DNA of 43,200 nucleotides from Paractinoplanes toevensis (GTDB taxonomy: Bacteria > Actinomycetota > Actinomycetes > Mycobacteriales > Micromonosporaceae), in contig NZ_BOQN01000032.1 in assembly GCF_018332695.1 (NCBI RefSeq), positions 1-43,200 on the forward strand, written 5' to 3'. How positions within the stretch are numbered: the first letter of the stretch is position 1; the number at the start of each line of letters is the position of its first letter. This document shows positions 15,103 through 24,218 of the stretch, in pieces. The notes under the pieces are model-generated. The model made no database searches. It saw nothing but the letters and a program-made list of their open reading frames with translations, and had not been told where the DNA came from. A program made the translations under genes and the position numbers.

Positions 15103-17385
15103 GTGCAGGCCGCGACGACAGTGCCGCCATGGCGGCTGACGCGCACACTCGCCACCTCCATCGGCCTCGTCGTCATCGCGGTGGTCTGGTTCTGGATCGG
15201 CCTGATCCGCCGCACCCCGCCCGAGCCCGGCTGGCTGACCCTGCTCGTGGCGGTGCCCCTGGCCGCGATGACCTCGTGGCGGGCCGGCCGGCACGGCCGG
15301 ACGTTCTGGCGGTACATGTCGGTCGGCCTCGTGCTGGTCGGGCTGGGCGCCGCCTCCGCCGCCCACGACTACTTCCGCGATGCCGGCCAGTCCCAGCCGA
15401 TCAGCGTGTTCACCGCGGTCGTGTACGTCTCCGGGCTGATCGCGATGCTGCTGGGCCTGATGCGCATCCGCGGGGCCCGGCGGACCCGCATCGAATGGAC
15501 CCGGTTCGGACTGGACATCGCCACCGTGATCGTCACCGTGGTCACGTTCTCCTGGCACGTTTTCTACCCGCGCTGGCACAGCTGGCTGGGCGACAGCACG
15601 ACCGCCGCGGTCTCGTTCATCGTGGTGCTCGCGGCCGGCTTCATCTGCGCCTTCGCGTTCGTCAAGGTGGCCTTCACCGGCACCGGGCCGATCGACCGGC
15701 GGGCGCTGCACATCCTCGCCCTGACCGGCGCGGTCGGCGCGGGCGGCGGGGCGCTCGCACCCCTGCTCGCCACCCGGCCACACCTGAACTCGGCGTGGGT
15801 CATCCTGCCGGCCACCTGCATGCTGACCAGCCTGGCGGCCGACCGGCAGACCCGCGCCACCCGGGCCGGCCGGCCGATGCCCCGGCCGGTGCCGCGCCGG
15901 CTGAGCCTCATGCCGTACGCCGCGGTGGCCGCCACCGGCGGCCTGCTGCTGACCGTGGCCCGCACCGGCGCCACCGACCTGGAGGCGATCGCGGCCGGGT
16001 CGGTGATCGTCACCGTGCTCGTGGCGGCCCGGCAACTGATCGCGCTGCGGGACAACGCGCGGCTGCTCGACGCCCTCGACGCCCGCCAGCGGGAACTGGC
16101 CTACCAGGCCGACCACGACGCGCTCACCGGCCTGGCGAACCGGACCGTGCTGGTCCGCGAGATCACCGCCGCGCTGGCTGCCACGCCCGCCGACGTCGGC
16201 GTGGCCCTGATCGACCTGGACGACTTCAAGGCGATCAACGACGACCTCGGGCACGCCGTCGGCGACGCCCTGCTCACCGCGGTCGCCGACCGGATCGCGG
16301 CGACGGTGCCGGCCGACGGCATCGTGGCCCGGCTCGGCGGCGACGAGTACGCGCTGCTGCTGCGCGGCGACCCCACCGCGACCCTGGCCGAGGTGACCGC
16401 GCAACTACGCCGCCCGCTCCACGCGGCCGGCTACGAGCTGGTGGTCGAGGCCAGCACCGGCCTGGCCACCGCCCACCCCGGTGACACCGCGCAGGAGTTG
16501 CTGCGCCGCGCCGACGTGGCGATGTACGAGGCGAAGGGCCAGGGCAAGGGCCGCCAGGTCGGCTACGACCCGGCGATGGACCAGCGCACCGCCGCGCTGG
16601 CCAGGCTCGCCGCCGACCTGCGCATCGCCCTCGACACCGACCAGCTGTACCTGCTCTACCAGCCGATCGTGTCGATGCCGGGCGGCGAGCTGTTCGGCGT
16701 GGAGGCGCTGGTGCGCTGGACCCACCCGGAACGCGGCGCGGTCGGCCCGGCGGTCTTCATCCCCGCGGCCGAGCGCACCGGCCTGATCGTGCCGCTCGGC
16801 GCGTGGATCCTCGAGGAGGCGTGCCGGCAGGCGGTGCGCTGGCGGCACGAACTCGGCGACGCGGCCCCGCGCACGGTCACCGTCAACGTGTCGGCCCGCC
16901 AGCTACGCGAGGCCGGCTTCGCCGCCGACGTGAACGCGGTGCTGCAACGCACCGGCCTGCCCCCGCACGTGCTCACGGTGGAGGTCACCGAGACGGCCGT
17001 CTTCGACGGCGGCACGGCCCTGGCGGAGCTGCGCGCCATCGCGGCGCTGGGCGTGAAAATCGCCCTGGACGACTTCGGCACCGGCCACTCATCGCTGGGC
17101 CTGCTGCGCACCTGCCCCGCCGACATCCTGAAGGTCGACAAGTCGTTCGTCGACGACATCGTCACCGGCGGCCACGAGGCGGTGGTGGCGGCCGCCCTGA
17201 TCCGCATCTGCGACGGCATGAATCTGCGGGCGGTCGCCGAGGGCGTGGAAACCGCCGACCAGGCGGCCGAGCTGTATCGGCTCGGGTACCGCTTCGCGCA
17301 GGGCTACCACTACGCCCGCCCGCTACCGGCCGACGAGATAGCCACCTACCGCCCGGCGGCTGCCGAACAACGCTCCGCAGCCTGA
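15103..17385 (+). CDS. Membrane GGDEF-EAL protein (c-di-GMP turnover)
   Basis: Protein of 760 residues. About eight membrane helices fill residues ~15-315. A GGDEF domain (about 330-490) has the site GGDEY at 412-416, Tyr instead of Phe, with metal-binding IDLDDFKAINDDLGH. No RxxD product-inhibition site precedes it. The EAL domain (about 500-745) keeps EAL (534-536), NVSA, the TET glutamate, DDFGTG (656-661), LKVDKSF and VAEGVE (711-716), the residues needed for phosphodiesterase activity. I predict an active c-di-GMP phosphodiesterase; cyclase activity is possible but less sure. GTG start at 15103; an in-frame GTG six codons later is an alternative. Confidence 0.94.
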   Translation: MQAATTVPPWRLTRTLATSIGLVVIAVVWFWIGLIRRTPPEPGWLTLLVAVPLAAMTSWRAGRHGRTFWRYMSVGLVLVGLGAASAAHDYFRDAGQSQPISVFTAVVYVSGLIAMLLGLMRIRGARRTRIEWTRFGLDIATVIVTVVTFSWHVFYPRWHSWLGDSTTAAVSFIVVLAAGFICAFAFVKVAFTGTGPIDRRALHILALTGAVGAGGGALAPLLATRPHLNSAWVILPATCMLTSLAADRQTRATRAGRPMPRPVPRRLSLMPYAAVAATGGLLLTVARTGATDLEAIAAGSVIVTVLVAARQLIALRDNARLLDALDARQRELAYQADHDALTGLANRTVLVREITAALAATPADVGVALIDLDDFKAINDDLGHAVGDALLTAVADRIAATVPADGIVARLGGDEYALLLRGDPTATLAEVTAQLRRPLHAAGYELVVEASTGLATAHPGDTAQELLRRADVAMYEAKGQGKGRQVGYDPAMDQRTAALARLAADLRIALDTDQLYLLYQPIVSMPGGELFGVEALVRWTHPERGAVGPAVFIPAAERTGLIVPLGAWILEEACRQAVRWRHELGDAAPRTVTVNVSARQLREAGFAADVNAVLQRTGLPPHVLTVEVTETAVFDGGTALAELRAIAALGVKIALDDFGTGHSSLGLLRTCPADILKVDKSFVDDIVTGGHEAVVAAALIRICDGMNLRAVAEGVETADQAAELYRLGYRFAQGYHYARPLPADEIATYRPAAAEQRSAA

Positions 17386-17398
17386 TCGCGTAGCTCGT

Positions 17399-17424
17399 GG
17401 GCCGTGGGATCAACCCCACGGCCC
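17399..17424. terminator. Strong bidirectional hairpin terminator
   Basis: GGGCCGTGGG (17399-17408) pairs perfectly with CCCACGGCCC (17415-17424) around a 6-base loop. It lies between two convergent stop codons (17385 and 17443) and should serve both genes. Confidence 0.8.
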
Positions 17425-17442
17425 GCACTGTGCTCTGACCGT

Positions 17443-18768
17443 TCAGAGGGCGGGAACGCTGACGACTTCGCTGACCGTTCGCTGCCAGCCGACCTCACCC
17501 GGGTAGACGGCCCGCCAATGGACGGTGTGCGGCAAGTTCACGCCGGTGACGTCGAACTCCCGCTGGTCGGTGAATGTCTGATAGGTGCGCCAGCCGTCGA
17601 CGCCGTTGGCCGAACACTGGAGCTTGATGTCGAAATGTGCGGGTGCCTGGTGATTCGTGAAGTCGAACCGGCCGTGCACCGAGATCAGCCCTGCGCTGTC
17701 GCGGCCGGCGGTGAACTCGAAGAAGGCTGCGGCCTGGTCGACGACGACAAGCTTGGACGCTCCGAATCCGGGCTGGACATACGGATCGACGCCGCCGTCC
17801 GCGCTGTATTCGACATACGACACGCCGATGTAGGTACTTTCGCCCGGCGCGTAGCTGTAAGTGAATCGCCCGTCCTCGCCGGTTACGACCGAGGCGAGGT
17901 AGGCGCAACGGTCTAGGTCAGGCTGGCTGCATTGGAGGACGAACGCGGTGACGTTCGGCATCGGCACCCAAGCGCCGTCGACCCGCCATGTGACTCGGCC
18001 CGCTGCCGTCACGGTCTGGTCGTGGTCGACCCTCTTCCGGTCGACCGCGACAGCCACGCGAACCGGTCGGGCCTTGATGGTCACCGGGTACATGCCTGAT
18101 GTCGAGGAGATCAGGTCGCCGCTCGCCGAGTTGAAAATCGCCTGCAGGGACTCGCTCTCGTACGCGATCGGGACCTCGGCCGTGAACGTGCCATCGGCCT
18201 TGGTGGTCGCCTCGCCGTAGTTCGCGAAGCCGTAGACGACCAGATAGGCGCCGCCAACGGGAACGATCTCGCGGGTGCCGGGATATCGCCCGAGAAGCTT
18301 GCCCTTGACCTTCACCGAGCGGTTTTCATAGGTGGCGGCCGCCCGGTTCACGGCCACATAGTCGAAGTACGTCGCTACGGCGTAGTTCAGAGAACCGATG
18401 CTGTCCTGACGCACGTGGTGCCCAGCGGTGTCGGTCACCTCGACATCCACCGCATAGAGACCCAGCTTGTCCAACAAGAGCGGCACGCTGACCCAGACGC
18501 CGTCGGTGGCGGTCCCGGACCGCAGCGTGAAGGCGCTGATGCTGGCGATCTCCTCATGGGAAGTCGAGTCGACGATGTGCGCGGTGATCGCAGTTATGTC
18601 GCTGCCGGACCGCGCGGACACGACGAGCGTGTCGTAGGCGTCGTTGTCGTAGTCACTGTGTGCCGAGACGACGGTCGGCGATTCAGCGGCCTGCGCGGCA
18701 ACCGGAGAGACGGCCGCAGCCATGATGCCGGCGCTCAGTGCGGCGAGGATGAAACGGACCTTACGCAA
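17443..18768 (-). CDS. Secreted protein of unknown function, beta-rich
   Basis: Protein of 441 residues with a clear Sec signal peptide (MRKVRFILAALSAG to AAQAAES, cleavage near 28). The rest is rich in Thr, Val, Ser and Tyr and reads as several Ig-like beta domains of 90-110 residues: an opening domain, a region with VKVKGKLLGRYPG, another beginning VAVAVDRKRVDHDQTVTAAGRV, and a last one with ISVHGRFDF. The phrases VKVKGKL, AAGRVTW and SVHGRF recur at domain starts, as in proteins with repeated Ig-like folds. No catalytic motif, LPXTG or membrane anchor is visible. Only a pair of cysteines (LQCSQPDLDRCA) and a lone later one are seen. Function unknown. Confidence 0.85.
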   Translation of the reverse strand: MRKVRFILAALSAGIMAAAVSPVAAQAAESPTVVSAHSDYDNDAYDTLVVSARSGSDITAITAHIVDSTSHEEIASISAFTLRSGTATDGVWVSVPLLLDKLGLYAVDVEVTDTAGHHVRQDSIGSLNYAVATYFDYVAVNRAAATYENRSVKVKGKLLGRYPGTREIVPVGGAYLVVYGFANYGEATTKADGTFTAEVPIAYESESLQAIFNSASGDLISSTSGMYPVTIKARPVRVAVAVDRKRVDHDQTVTAAGRVTWRVDGAWVPMPNVTAFVLQCSQPDLDRCAYLASVVTGEDGRFTYSYAPGESTYIGVSYVEYSADGGVDPYVQPGFGASKLVVVDQAAAFFEFTAGRDSAGLISVHGRFDFTNHQAPAHFDIKLQCSANGVDGWRTYQTFTDQREFDVTGVNLPHTVHWRAVYPGEVGWQRTVSEVVSVPAL

Positions 18769-18978
18769 TAGATTCCTCCCCGTTGACGCCCTCTGCGGGC
18801 CGCCCTGGATCGTAGATCACCGATGGGCACGGCGCGGACCGATAGACGAGGACCCGGAGCCGGGGGAGGCCGACGCCGGACTGAACCGCGGGCCGCGTGA
18901 GATCGGAAGCCTGACTACGGCCTTACGCCTTTGGACACGCCGGAGTAGAGATGACGTTGGCCGGCCAGGAACCTGTCA
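18769..18978. other. Intergenic gap, nothing recognised
   Basis: These 210 bases lie between two minus-strand genes. No frame, hairpin or repeat stands out. The promoter of the secreted protein gene should be at its left edge. Confidence 0.5.
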
Positions 18979-20247
18979 TCAGGGGCCGAGCAATGCCAAA
19001 GGGACGACGGCTACGTCGTCGCGGCGGCGGTACGCGTGCTCGCCTGCATAGATGACGACGGTGTCGATCAGGTCTTCGCCAATTCGGTCACGCAGCCAAT
19101 GCAGGTGTTTGGTGTCGGCATCCTCGACGCGGTCGGCCAGCTTGACCTCGATACCCAGCACCCTTCCATCGGCGTGCTGGACTATGAGATCCACTTCGTG
19201 GATGTTGTTGCGCGTCCGTAGGTGGCTTACCCGGCCCTCGGCTGCCTCAGCGTAGGTGTGGATGCTGAGCGCCGCGAGGTGTTCGAAGAGAGCGCCGAGG
19301 ATCGTGCCTTCGGACAGGTTGGTACTGCCTTGTTCGGCTCGTAGCAGCGCAGCGGTATCGAGCCCCAGCAGTCGAGCGGCAAGCGCCGGGTCGGCCAGGT
19401 GATGTCTGGCGGACTGGCCGAGCCGATCAAGATGGTTGTGGCCGGGAATCCACGGTGGCAGGTCGTCGAGCAACCACAGCGCGGACAGGGCGTCGCGGTA
19501 TGCGAGTGTGGTCTCCTTGGCCGGCTTGTTCGCCAACCCGGCGGTGGCCGCGTCGAGAATCTTCGAGTAGGTCGCCGTCGTCGATGTCGCGGCGGCATAT
19601 GCGGCAAGCCAAGCACGTAGCACAGCCGGACGGCGGACCGGATAGCCCTGCTCAGGAAACTCCCGCTCGACGACGTTGTCCAGATACGCGTCCAACTCGG
19701 CCCGGCGGACACGGGACGGAAGTCCCCGGATGGCGGGGAACCCGGACGCGGTGATCTCCTCGACGTAGTCGATCAGCCGGAGCCTGGTGCTCCCATCGAC
19801 GTCGCGGTCGCCGGCCAGCAGCGCGGACAGGCTGACGGTCGGGGTCTCGATATCCCGTTCCGCCACGCTGAGCGGGCGCATCCGCATCGGGACGATCCGT
19901 CCGGCGCCCGAGTGGATCACCGCGCCCCGAGGTGCCGAACTGCCGGCGATGATGAAGTGCCCAGGCGGAGAGCCGGAATCGACCGCGCGACGCACCTGGT
20001 CCCAGACCTCGGGGAACCGCTGCCACTCATCCACCAGCACCGGCCCTGGCAGACGAGACAAGATGGAAGGATCCGCACCGAGGATCTCTCGTTGAGCAGG
20101 AAGGCTCAGATCGACGACCGACACCGCGCGCTGCGTCGCCGTCGCCGTTTTTCCCACACCCTTCGGCCCGTGGATCGACAGGGCACGCAGATGGGGCTGA
20201 AGCTCATCCAGTGCGTCATCCAGGACACGCCGCCGGTACTCGACCAC
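18979..20247 (-). CDS. AAA ATPase with DUF4143 domain
   Basis: Protein of 422 residues. Walker A is GPKGVGKT (27-34) and Walker B is PVLVDEW (Asp73, Glu74). GHFIIAGSSAPR is the sensor region. The C-terminal part carries EVDLIVQ and GIEVKLADR, spaced like the D...ExK core of the restriction-endonuclease fold in DUF4143 proteins. Such ATPases are widespread in bacteria and archaea and mostly uncharacterised; a nuclease has been proposed from the fold only. It is monocistronic, starts at GTG and has slightly lower GC and more mixed codons than its neighbours, which fits recent transfer. Confidence 0.88.
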   Translation of the reverse strand: MVEYRRRVLDDALDELQPHLRALSIHGPKGVGKTATATQRAVSVVDLSLPAQREILGADPSILSRLPGPVLVDEWQRFPEVWDQVRRAVDSGSPPGHFIIAGSSAPRGAVIHSGAGRIVPMRMRPLSVAERDIETPTVSLSALLAGDRDVDGSTRLRLIDYVEEITASGFPAIRGLPSRVRRAELDAYLDNVVEREFPEQGYPVRRPAVLRAWLAAYAAATSTTATYSKILDAATAGLANKPAKETTLAYRDALSALWLLDDLPPWIPGHNHLDRLGQSARHHLADPALAARLLGLDTAALLRAEQGSTNLSEGTILGALFEHLAALSIHTYAEAAEGRVSHLRTRNNIHEVDLIVQHADGRVLGIEVKLADRVEDADTKHLHWLRDRIGEDLIDTVVIYAGEHAYRRRDDVAVVPLALLGP

Positions 20248-20350
20248 AACGCCACTCTACCCGAAGCGCGCCTCCTGCCCGTCTAATCGCACGTCTACTA
20301 GTCTTCCAGATGCGCATACTCTAGTCTGCCGATGGCACTGCTCCGGCGAG

Positions 20351-20370
20351 TAGCCGAGTTTCCTCGGCTA
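20351..20370. terminator. Hairpin between hydrolase and ATPase genes
   Basis: TAGCCGAG (20351-20358) pairs with CTCGGCTA (20363-20370) around TTTC. It lies 46 bases past the stop of the minus-strand hydrolase. No T-tract; probable terminator. Confidence 0.5.
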
Positions 20371-20415
20371 TGCCCGAACAGACGACAGGGCCGTCGGAGA
20401 CATGACAAGGCCCCA

Positions 20416-21132
20416 TCAACCGTGCACGGCCAGCTCGGTCAGGAAGGCTAGGACCTCGGTGGCGAAGCGGTCCGGGGCGAGGCTGTGCACCCGGTGGCCG
20501 ACCGGGATCGTCGTCATGCGGGCGCCGGGGATCGCGGCCGTCGCGTCGGCCAGGCGGTTCGGGGGGATGCAGCTGGTCGGGCCGCCGGACAGGATCAGGG
20601 TGGGGTGGCTCACCTCGCTCAGGCGTTCCCACCAGGGAAGGTCGGGGCGGGTCAGCTGGCGGAGGATCGAGGCCACGGCGCGCAGGTCGTAGTCGCGGCT
20701 GACCCGGAGGATGCCGGTGACCGCGGCCAGCACCTGCAGCGGTTTGAAGCCGCGCAGCGACACCGGGCCGGGCTGCCGCGGCGGTGCGGCCAGATCCTCC
20801 AAAACCAGGCGGGCGATCCGGTCGGGAGCCGCCAGCGCGGCGGCCAGCGCGGCGTGGGCGCCGACCGAGTGGCCGATCAGGATGGTGTCGCGCAGGTCCA
20901 GGGTGTCCAGCAGGGCGAGCAGGTCGTCGCGGATGCTGGTCAGCGCGTAATCGCCGGGGCGGGCGCTGGTGCCGTGGCCGCGCAGGTCTACGGCGATCGT
21001 TCGGTAGCCGGCCTCGGTCAGCCTCGGGGTGAAGCGGTCCCAGGTGCGCGCGTTGCTGCCGCTGCCGTGCAGCAGCACCACCGGCACGCCGGCCGGGTCA
21101 CCGGCCTGCCGGTATCCGAGATCAAGCGCCAT
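20416..21132 (-). CDS. Alpha/beta hydrolase
   Basis: Protein of 238 residues, small cytoplasmic hydrolase. LLHGSGSNARTW is the oxyanion loop, GHSVGAH holds the nucleophile Ser and VGHRVH the catalytic His near the C-terminus. The usual Asp after strand 7 is not found: the segment reads LILSGGPTSCIPPNR. An acid may instead be supplied by the LVLEDLAAP segment after strand 6, as in some relatives. No signal peptide. It lies 28 bases downstream of the GAF-domain regulator on the same strand and may share its transcript. Substrate unknown. Confidence 0.9.
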   Translation of the reverse strand: MALDLGYRQAGDPAGVPVVLLHGSGSNARTWDRFTPRLTEAGYRTIAVDLRGHGTSARPGDYALTSIRDDLLALLDTLDLRDTILIGHSVGAHAALAAALAAPDRIARLVLEDLAAPPRQPGPVSLRGFKPLQVLAAVTGILRVSRDYDLRAVASILRQLTRPDLPWWERLSEVSHPTLILSGGPTSCIPPNRLADATAAIPGARMTTIPVGHRVHSLAPDRFATEVLAFLTELAVHG

Positions 21133-21160
21133 TCACCCTGTTTACCAGACGTTTGATTCG

Positions 21161-22348
21161 CTACCGGCCGGAATCAACCCGCCGGACATCGACGGTTACC
21201 CCTGCCTCCAGGCGGTAGGGGTTGGTCGCCACCAGGGCGCCGATCGCTCGGCGGAGCCGGCTGATCTCGGCGCGGACGGTCACTACGTGAGCTGCGTCGC
21301 CGTACAGGAAATGGCTTATCTGTCCGGCCGTCAGGCCGGCCGGGCCGCAATCGTGCAGCAGGGTCAGGATGTCGGCGTGCCGCCGGGTCAGCGTGGTGCG
21401 CCACGGCTCGCCGGCGCCGCGCAACTCGATGAAGGGTGTGCCGGTCAGATCGAGGGTCGCGGTGATCGCGGTGTGCGGCCCGGCGGGCCGCACCAGCCAG
21501 CCTTCCGGCAGGCGTTCGGCCAGACAGAGGCCCAGGCCGGGTACGCCGAGCGCGGTGCCGGAGCGCGGGGCGCCGATCCGATCGCGGACGGCCACCCCGC
21601 TCGCGTGCGCCACCCAGCCGTGGTCGTCGACGATCAGCAGTGGGCCGCTTGCGGTGCCGGCCACGTGGGCGGCCGAGCGTCGCAGCCGTTCGAGCCGGTC
21701 GGCGTGGTGCCGCCAGAGTTGCGCCTCGGCGAGCCGCACCCCGGTCGCGACCAGCGCCTCGATCGCGGGGTGCAGGGTGAGCGCCGGGCCGCTGACGTCG
21801 ACGATGCCGAGCAGGTCGCCGGTGCGCGGGTCGTGCACGGGGTGGGCCGAGCAGTACCAGGCGTGCTGGGCCTGTTCGAAGTGCTCGGCCGAGAAGAGTT
21901 GCACGGGTGCGGCCTCGACCAGCGCGGTGCCGATCGCGTTGGTGCCGACCGCGGCCTCGGTCCAGAGTGCGCCCTCGCCGAAGCCGAGCACGTCGGCCCG
22001 GCGGCGCAGCGCGACCGGGCCGGCCCGCCACAGGATGGTGCCGTCGGCGTTCGTGACGACCAGCAGGAACGCGGCGTCCTCGGCGATCCGCAGCAGGTCG
22101 GCGGCGACGGGAGCGAGGCCGGACGTGCGGCGCCTCTGCTCGAGCTCGGCAGGCGGCAGCGGGTCGCGGGCGTTGGCGAGGGCGGGATCCAGGCCGAGGC
22201 TCAGGACCCTCGACCAGGAGCGCTCGACCAGCGCGCGAGGGCGGTGCGGCGGGCGGTCGCCGGCCAGCACCGCGTCGTGCACGATGCGCAGGTCGCGGGC
22301 GTGCCGCGACAGGTCGGTGCCCGGACGCACCGCGCTGTAGTCGCCCAC
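21161..22348 (-). CDS. GAF-domain transcriptional regulator, AcoR-like N-terminus
   Basis: Protein of 395 residues. The N-terminal part has VERSWSRVLSLGLDPA and a GAF-like sensor (FLLVVTNADGTILWR, GFGEGALWTEAAVGTNAIGTALVE, VHDPRTGDLLGIVDVSG) as in AcoR-type activators. The sigma-54 AAA domain and Fis helix are missing; instead the C-terminus (TRRHADILTLLHDCGPAGLTAGQISHFLYGD and onward) looks like a winged-helix DNA-binding segment, a layout common in actinobacteria. The GTG at 22348 is preceded by AGGAGGGG at good spacing. It is divergent from the NTF2-FMO gene, its most likely target. Confidence 0.87.
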   Translation of the reverse strand: MGDYSAVRPGTDLSRHARDLRIVHDAVLAGDRPPHRPRALVERSWSRVLSLGLDPALANARDPLPPAELEQRRRTSGLAPVAADLLRIAEDAAFLLVVTNADGTILWRAGPVALRRRADVLGFGEGALWTEAAVGTNAIGTALVEAAPVQLFSAEHFEQAQHAWYCSAHPVHDPRTGDLLGIVDVSGPALTLHPAIEALVATGVRLAEAQLWRHHADRLERLRRSAAHVAGTASGPLLIVDDHGWVAHASGVAVRDRIGAPRSGTALGVPGLGLCLAERLPEGWLVRPAGPHTAITATLDLTGTPFIELRGAGEPWRTTLTRRHADILTLLHDCGPAGLTAGQISHFLYGDAAHVVTVRAEISRLRRAIGALVATNPYRLEAGVTVDVRRVDSGR

Positions 22349-22445
22349 GCCGGCCCCCTCCTGGCCTTTGCGTGAGCATAGGCCGGGATGTGCAATGTGT
22401 TGCAACCCTGTTGCGGCCCGTATGCGTGCCGGTTTCGTGGAGGGC

Positions 22446-24218
22446 ATGACTTCCCCCAAGCAGCGCGTCGATGACTGGCTGGCGTCCTTCGAGTCCGCGT
22501 TGCGGGCCCGGGACGTGCAAGCCGCGGCCGGCCTGTTCGCCCCGGACGGTTTCTGGCGGGACCTGGTCGCCTTCACCTGGAACATCACCACCGTCGAGGG
22601 CCGCGACGGCGTCGCGGACCTCCTTTCCGCCACGCTGGAGGAGGCCGACCCGAGCGGCTTCGAAGTTACCCAGGAACCGGCCGCGGCCGGTGACGTGGTC
22701 GAGGCGTGGATCCGGTTCGAGACGTCGACCGGGCGTGGGACCGGCCACCTGCGGCTCAAACCCGAGGGCGCGTGGACGCTGCTGACGACGTTGCGCGAGC
22801 TCAAGGGCTTCGAGGAGAGCCAGGGTGAGCGGCGGCCGCAGGGTGTCGAGCACACCCTGAGCAAGGGACGGCTGTCGTGGCAGGAGCGGCGCGCGGCGGA
22901 GCGGCACGACCAGCCGTACGTCGTGGTGATCGGCGGCGGGCAGGGCGGCATCGCGCTCGGTGCCCGGCTGCGGCAGCTCGGCGTACCGTCCGTGGTGATC
23001 GACAAGAACGAGCGGCCCGGCGACCAGTGGCGCAACCGGTACAAGAGTCTCTGCCTGCACGACCCGGTCTGGTACGACCACCTGCCCTATCTGCCGTTCC
23101 CGGCGAACTGGCCGGTCTTCTCGCCGAAGGACAAGATCGGCGACTGGCTGGAGATGTACACCCGGGTCATGGAGGTGCCGTACTGGTCGTCCTCAACCGT
23201 ACGGTCGGCGACCTTCGATCCGGCCGCCGGGAAGTGGACGGTGACCGTCGATCGGGACGGCGACACCGTGGAGTTGCGGCCCACCCAGCTGGTCTTCGCG
23301 ACCGGCATGTCCGGCAAGCCGAACTATCCGGTCTTCCGCGGCCAGGACGTCTTCCGGGGTGAGCAGCACCATTCCAGCCGGCACCCCGGGCCGGAGGCCT
23401 ACCGCGGCAAGCGGGTGGTGGTGATCGGCTCGAACAACTCGGCGTTCGACATCTGCGGTGCGCTCTGGGAGCACGACGCCGACGTCACCATGGTGCAGCG
23501 CTCGTCGACGCACATCGTCAAGTCGTCGTCGCTGATGGACGTCGGGCTGGGCGACCTCTACTCGGAGCGGGCGGTCGCGGCCGGCGTGACCACCGACAAG
23601 GCCGACATGATCTTCGCGTCCATCCCGTACCGGATCATGCATGAATTCCAGATCCCGCTGTACGAGGAGATGGCGTCCCGGGACGCCGACTTCTACGCGC
23701 GCCTGGAGAAGGCCGGCTTCCGGCACGACTGGGGCGCCGACGGGTCCGGCCTGTTCATGAAGTACCTGCGCCGCGGCTCCGGCTACTACATCGACGTGGG
23801 CGCGGCCGAGCTGGTCGCCGACGGCCGGGTCAAGCTCGCCCAGGGTCAGGTCTCGCACCTGACCGCGGACGCGGTGGTCCTCGAGGACGGCACCACGCTG
23901 CCGGCCGACCTGGTCGTCTACGCCACGGGGTACGGCTCGATGAACGGCTGGGTCGCCGACATCGTCGACCAGCCGACCGCGGACCGGATCGGCAAGGTCT
24001 GGGGACTGGGCTCGGACACCGCGAAGGACCCCGGGCCGTGGGAGGGCGAGCAGCGCAACATGTGGAAGCCGACCCAGCAGGAGAACCTGTGGTTCCACGG
24101 CGGCAACCTGCACCAGTCCCGGCATTACTCGCTCTATCTGGCCCTGCAGCTCAAGGCACGTTACGAAGGACTGCCGACCCCGGTTTACCGCCTCGCCGAG
24201 TCACACCACCGGGGGTGA
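22446..24218 (+). CDS. FAD/NADPH monooxygenase with N-terminal NTF2-like domain
   Basis: Protein of 590 residues. Residues 1-~125 form an NTF2/SnoaL-like domain (VDDWLASFESALRARDVQAA). Residues ~155-585 are a class B flavin monooxygenase: FAD site VVVIGGGQGG (159-168), FATGMSGKP (284-291), an FRGEQHHSSRH segment where Baeyer-Villiger enzymes have their fingerprint, NADPH site VVVIGSNNSAFD (324-335) and VVYATGYGS. The ATG at 22446 follows GGAGG closely; starts further upstream have no support. It probably hydroxylates or oxidises a small organic molecule. Divergent from a GAF regulator that may sense the substrate. Its 3' end overlaps the convergent APH-like gene by 18 bases. Confidence 0.92.
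   Translation: MTSPKQRVDDWLASFESALRARDVQAAAGLFAPDGFWRDLVAFTWNITTVEGRDGVADLLSATLEEADPSGFEVTQEPAAAGDVVEAWIRFETSTGRGTGHLRLKPEGAWTLLTTLRELKGFEESQGERRPQGVEHTLSKGRLSWQERRAAERHDQPYVVVIGGGQGGIALGARLRQLGVPSVVIDKNERPGDQWRNRYKSLCLHDPVWYDHLPYLPFPANWPVFSPKDKIGDWLEMYTRVMEVPYWSSSTVRSATFDPAAGKWTVTVDRDGDTVELRPTQLVFATGMSGKPNYPVFRGQDVFRGEQHHSSRHPGPEAYRGKRVVVIGSNNSAFDICGALWEHDADVTMVQRSSTHIVKSSSLMDVGLGDLYSERAVAAGVTTDKADMIFASIPYRIMHEFQIPLYEEMASRDADFYARLEKAGFRHDWGADGSGLFMKYLRRGSGYYIDVGAAELVADGRVKLAQGQVSHLTADAVVLEDGTTLPADLVVYATGYGSMNGWVADIVDQPTADRIGKVWGLGSDTAKDPGPWEGEQRNMWKPTQQENLWFHGGNLHQSRHYSLYLALQLKARYEGLPTPVYRLAESHHRG

Noticed and set aside
13981..16404. Very long minus-strand frame of about 800 codons
   Set aside because: Spans the TetR and GGDEF genes antisense; low-complexity Gly/Arg/Gln product.
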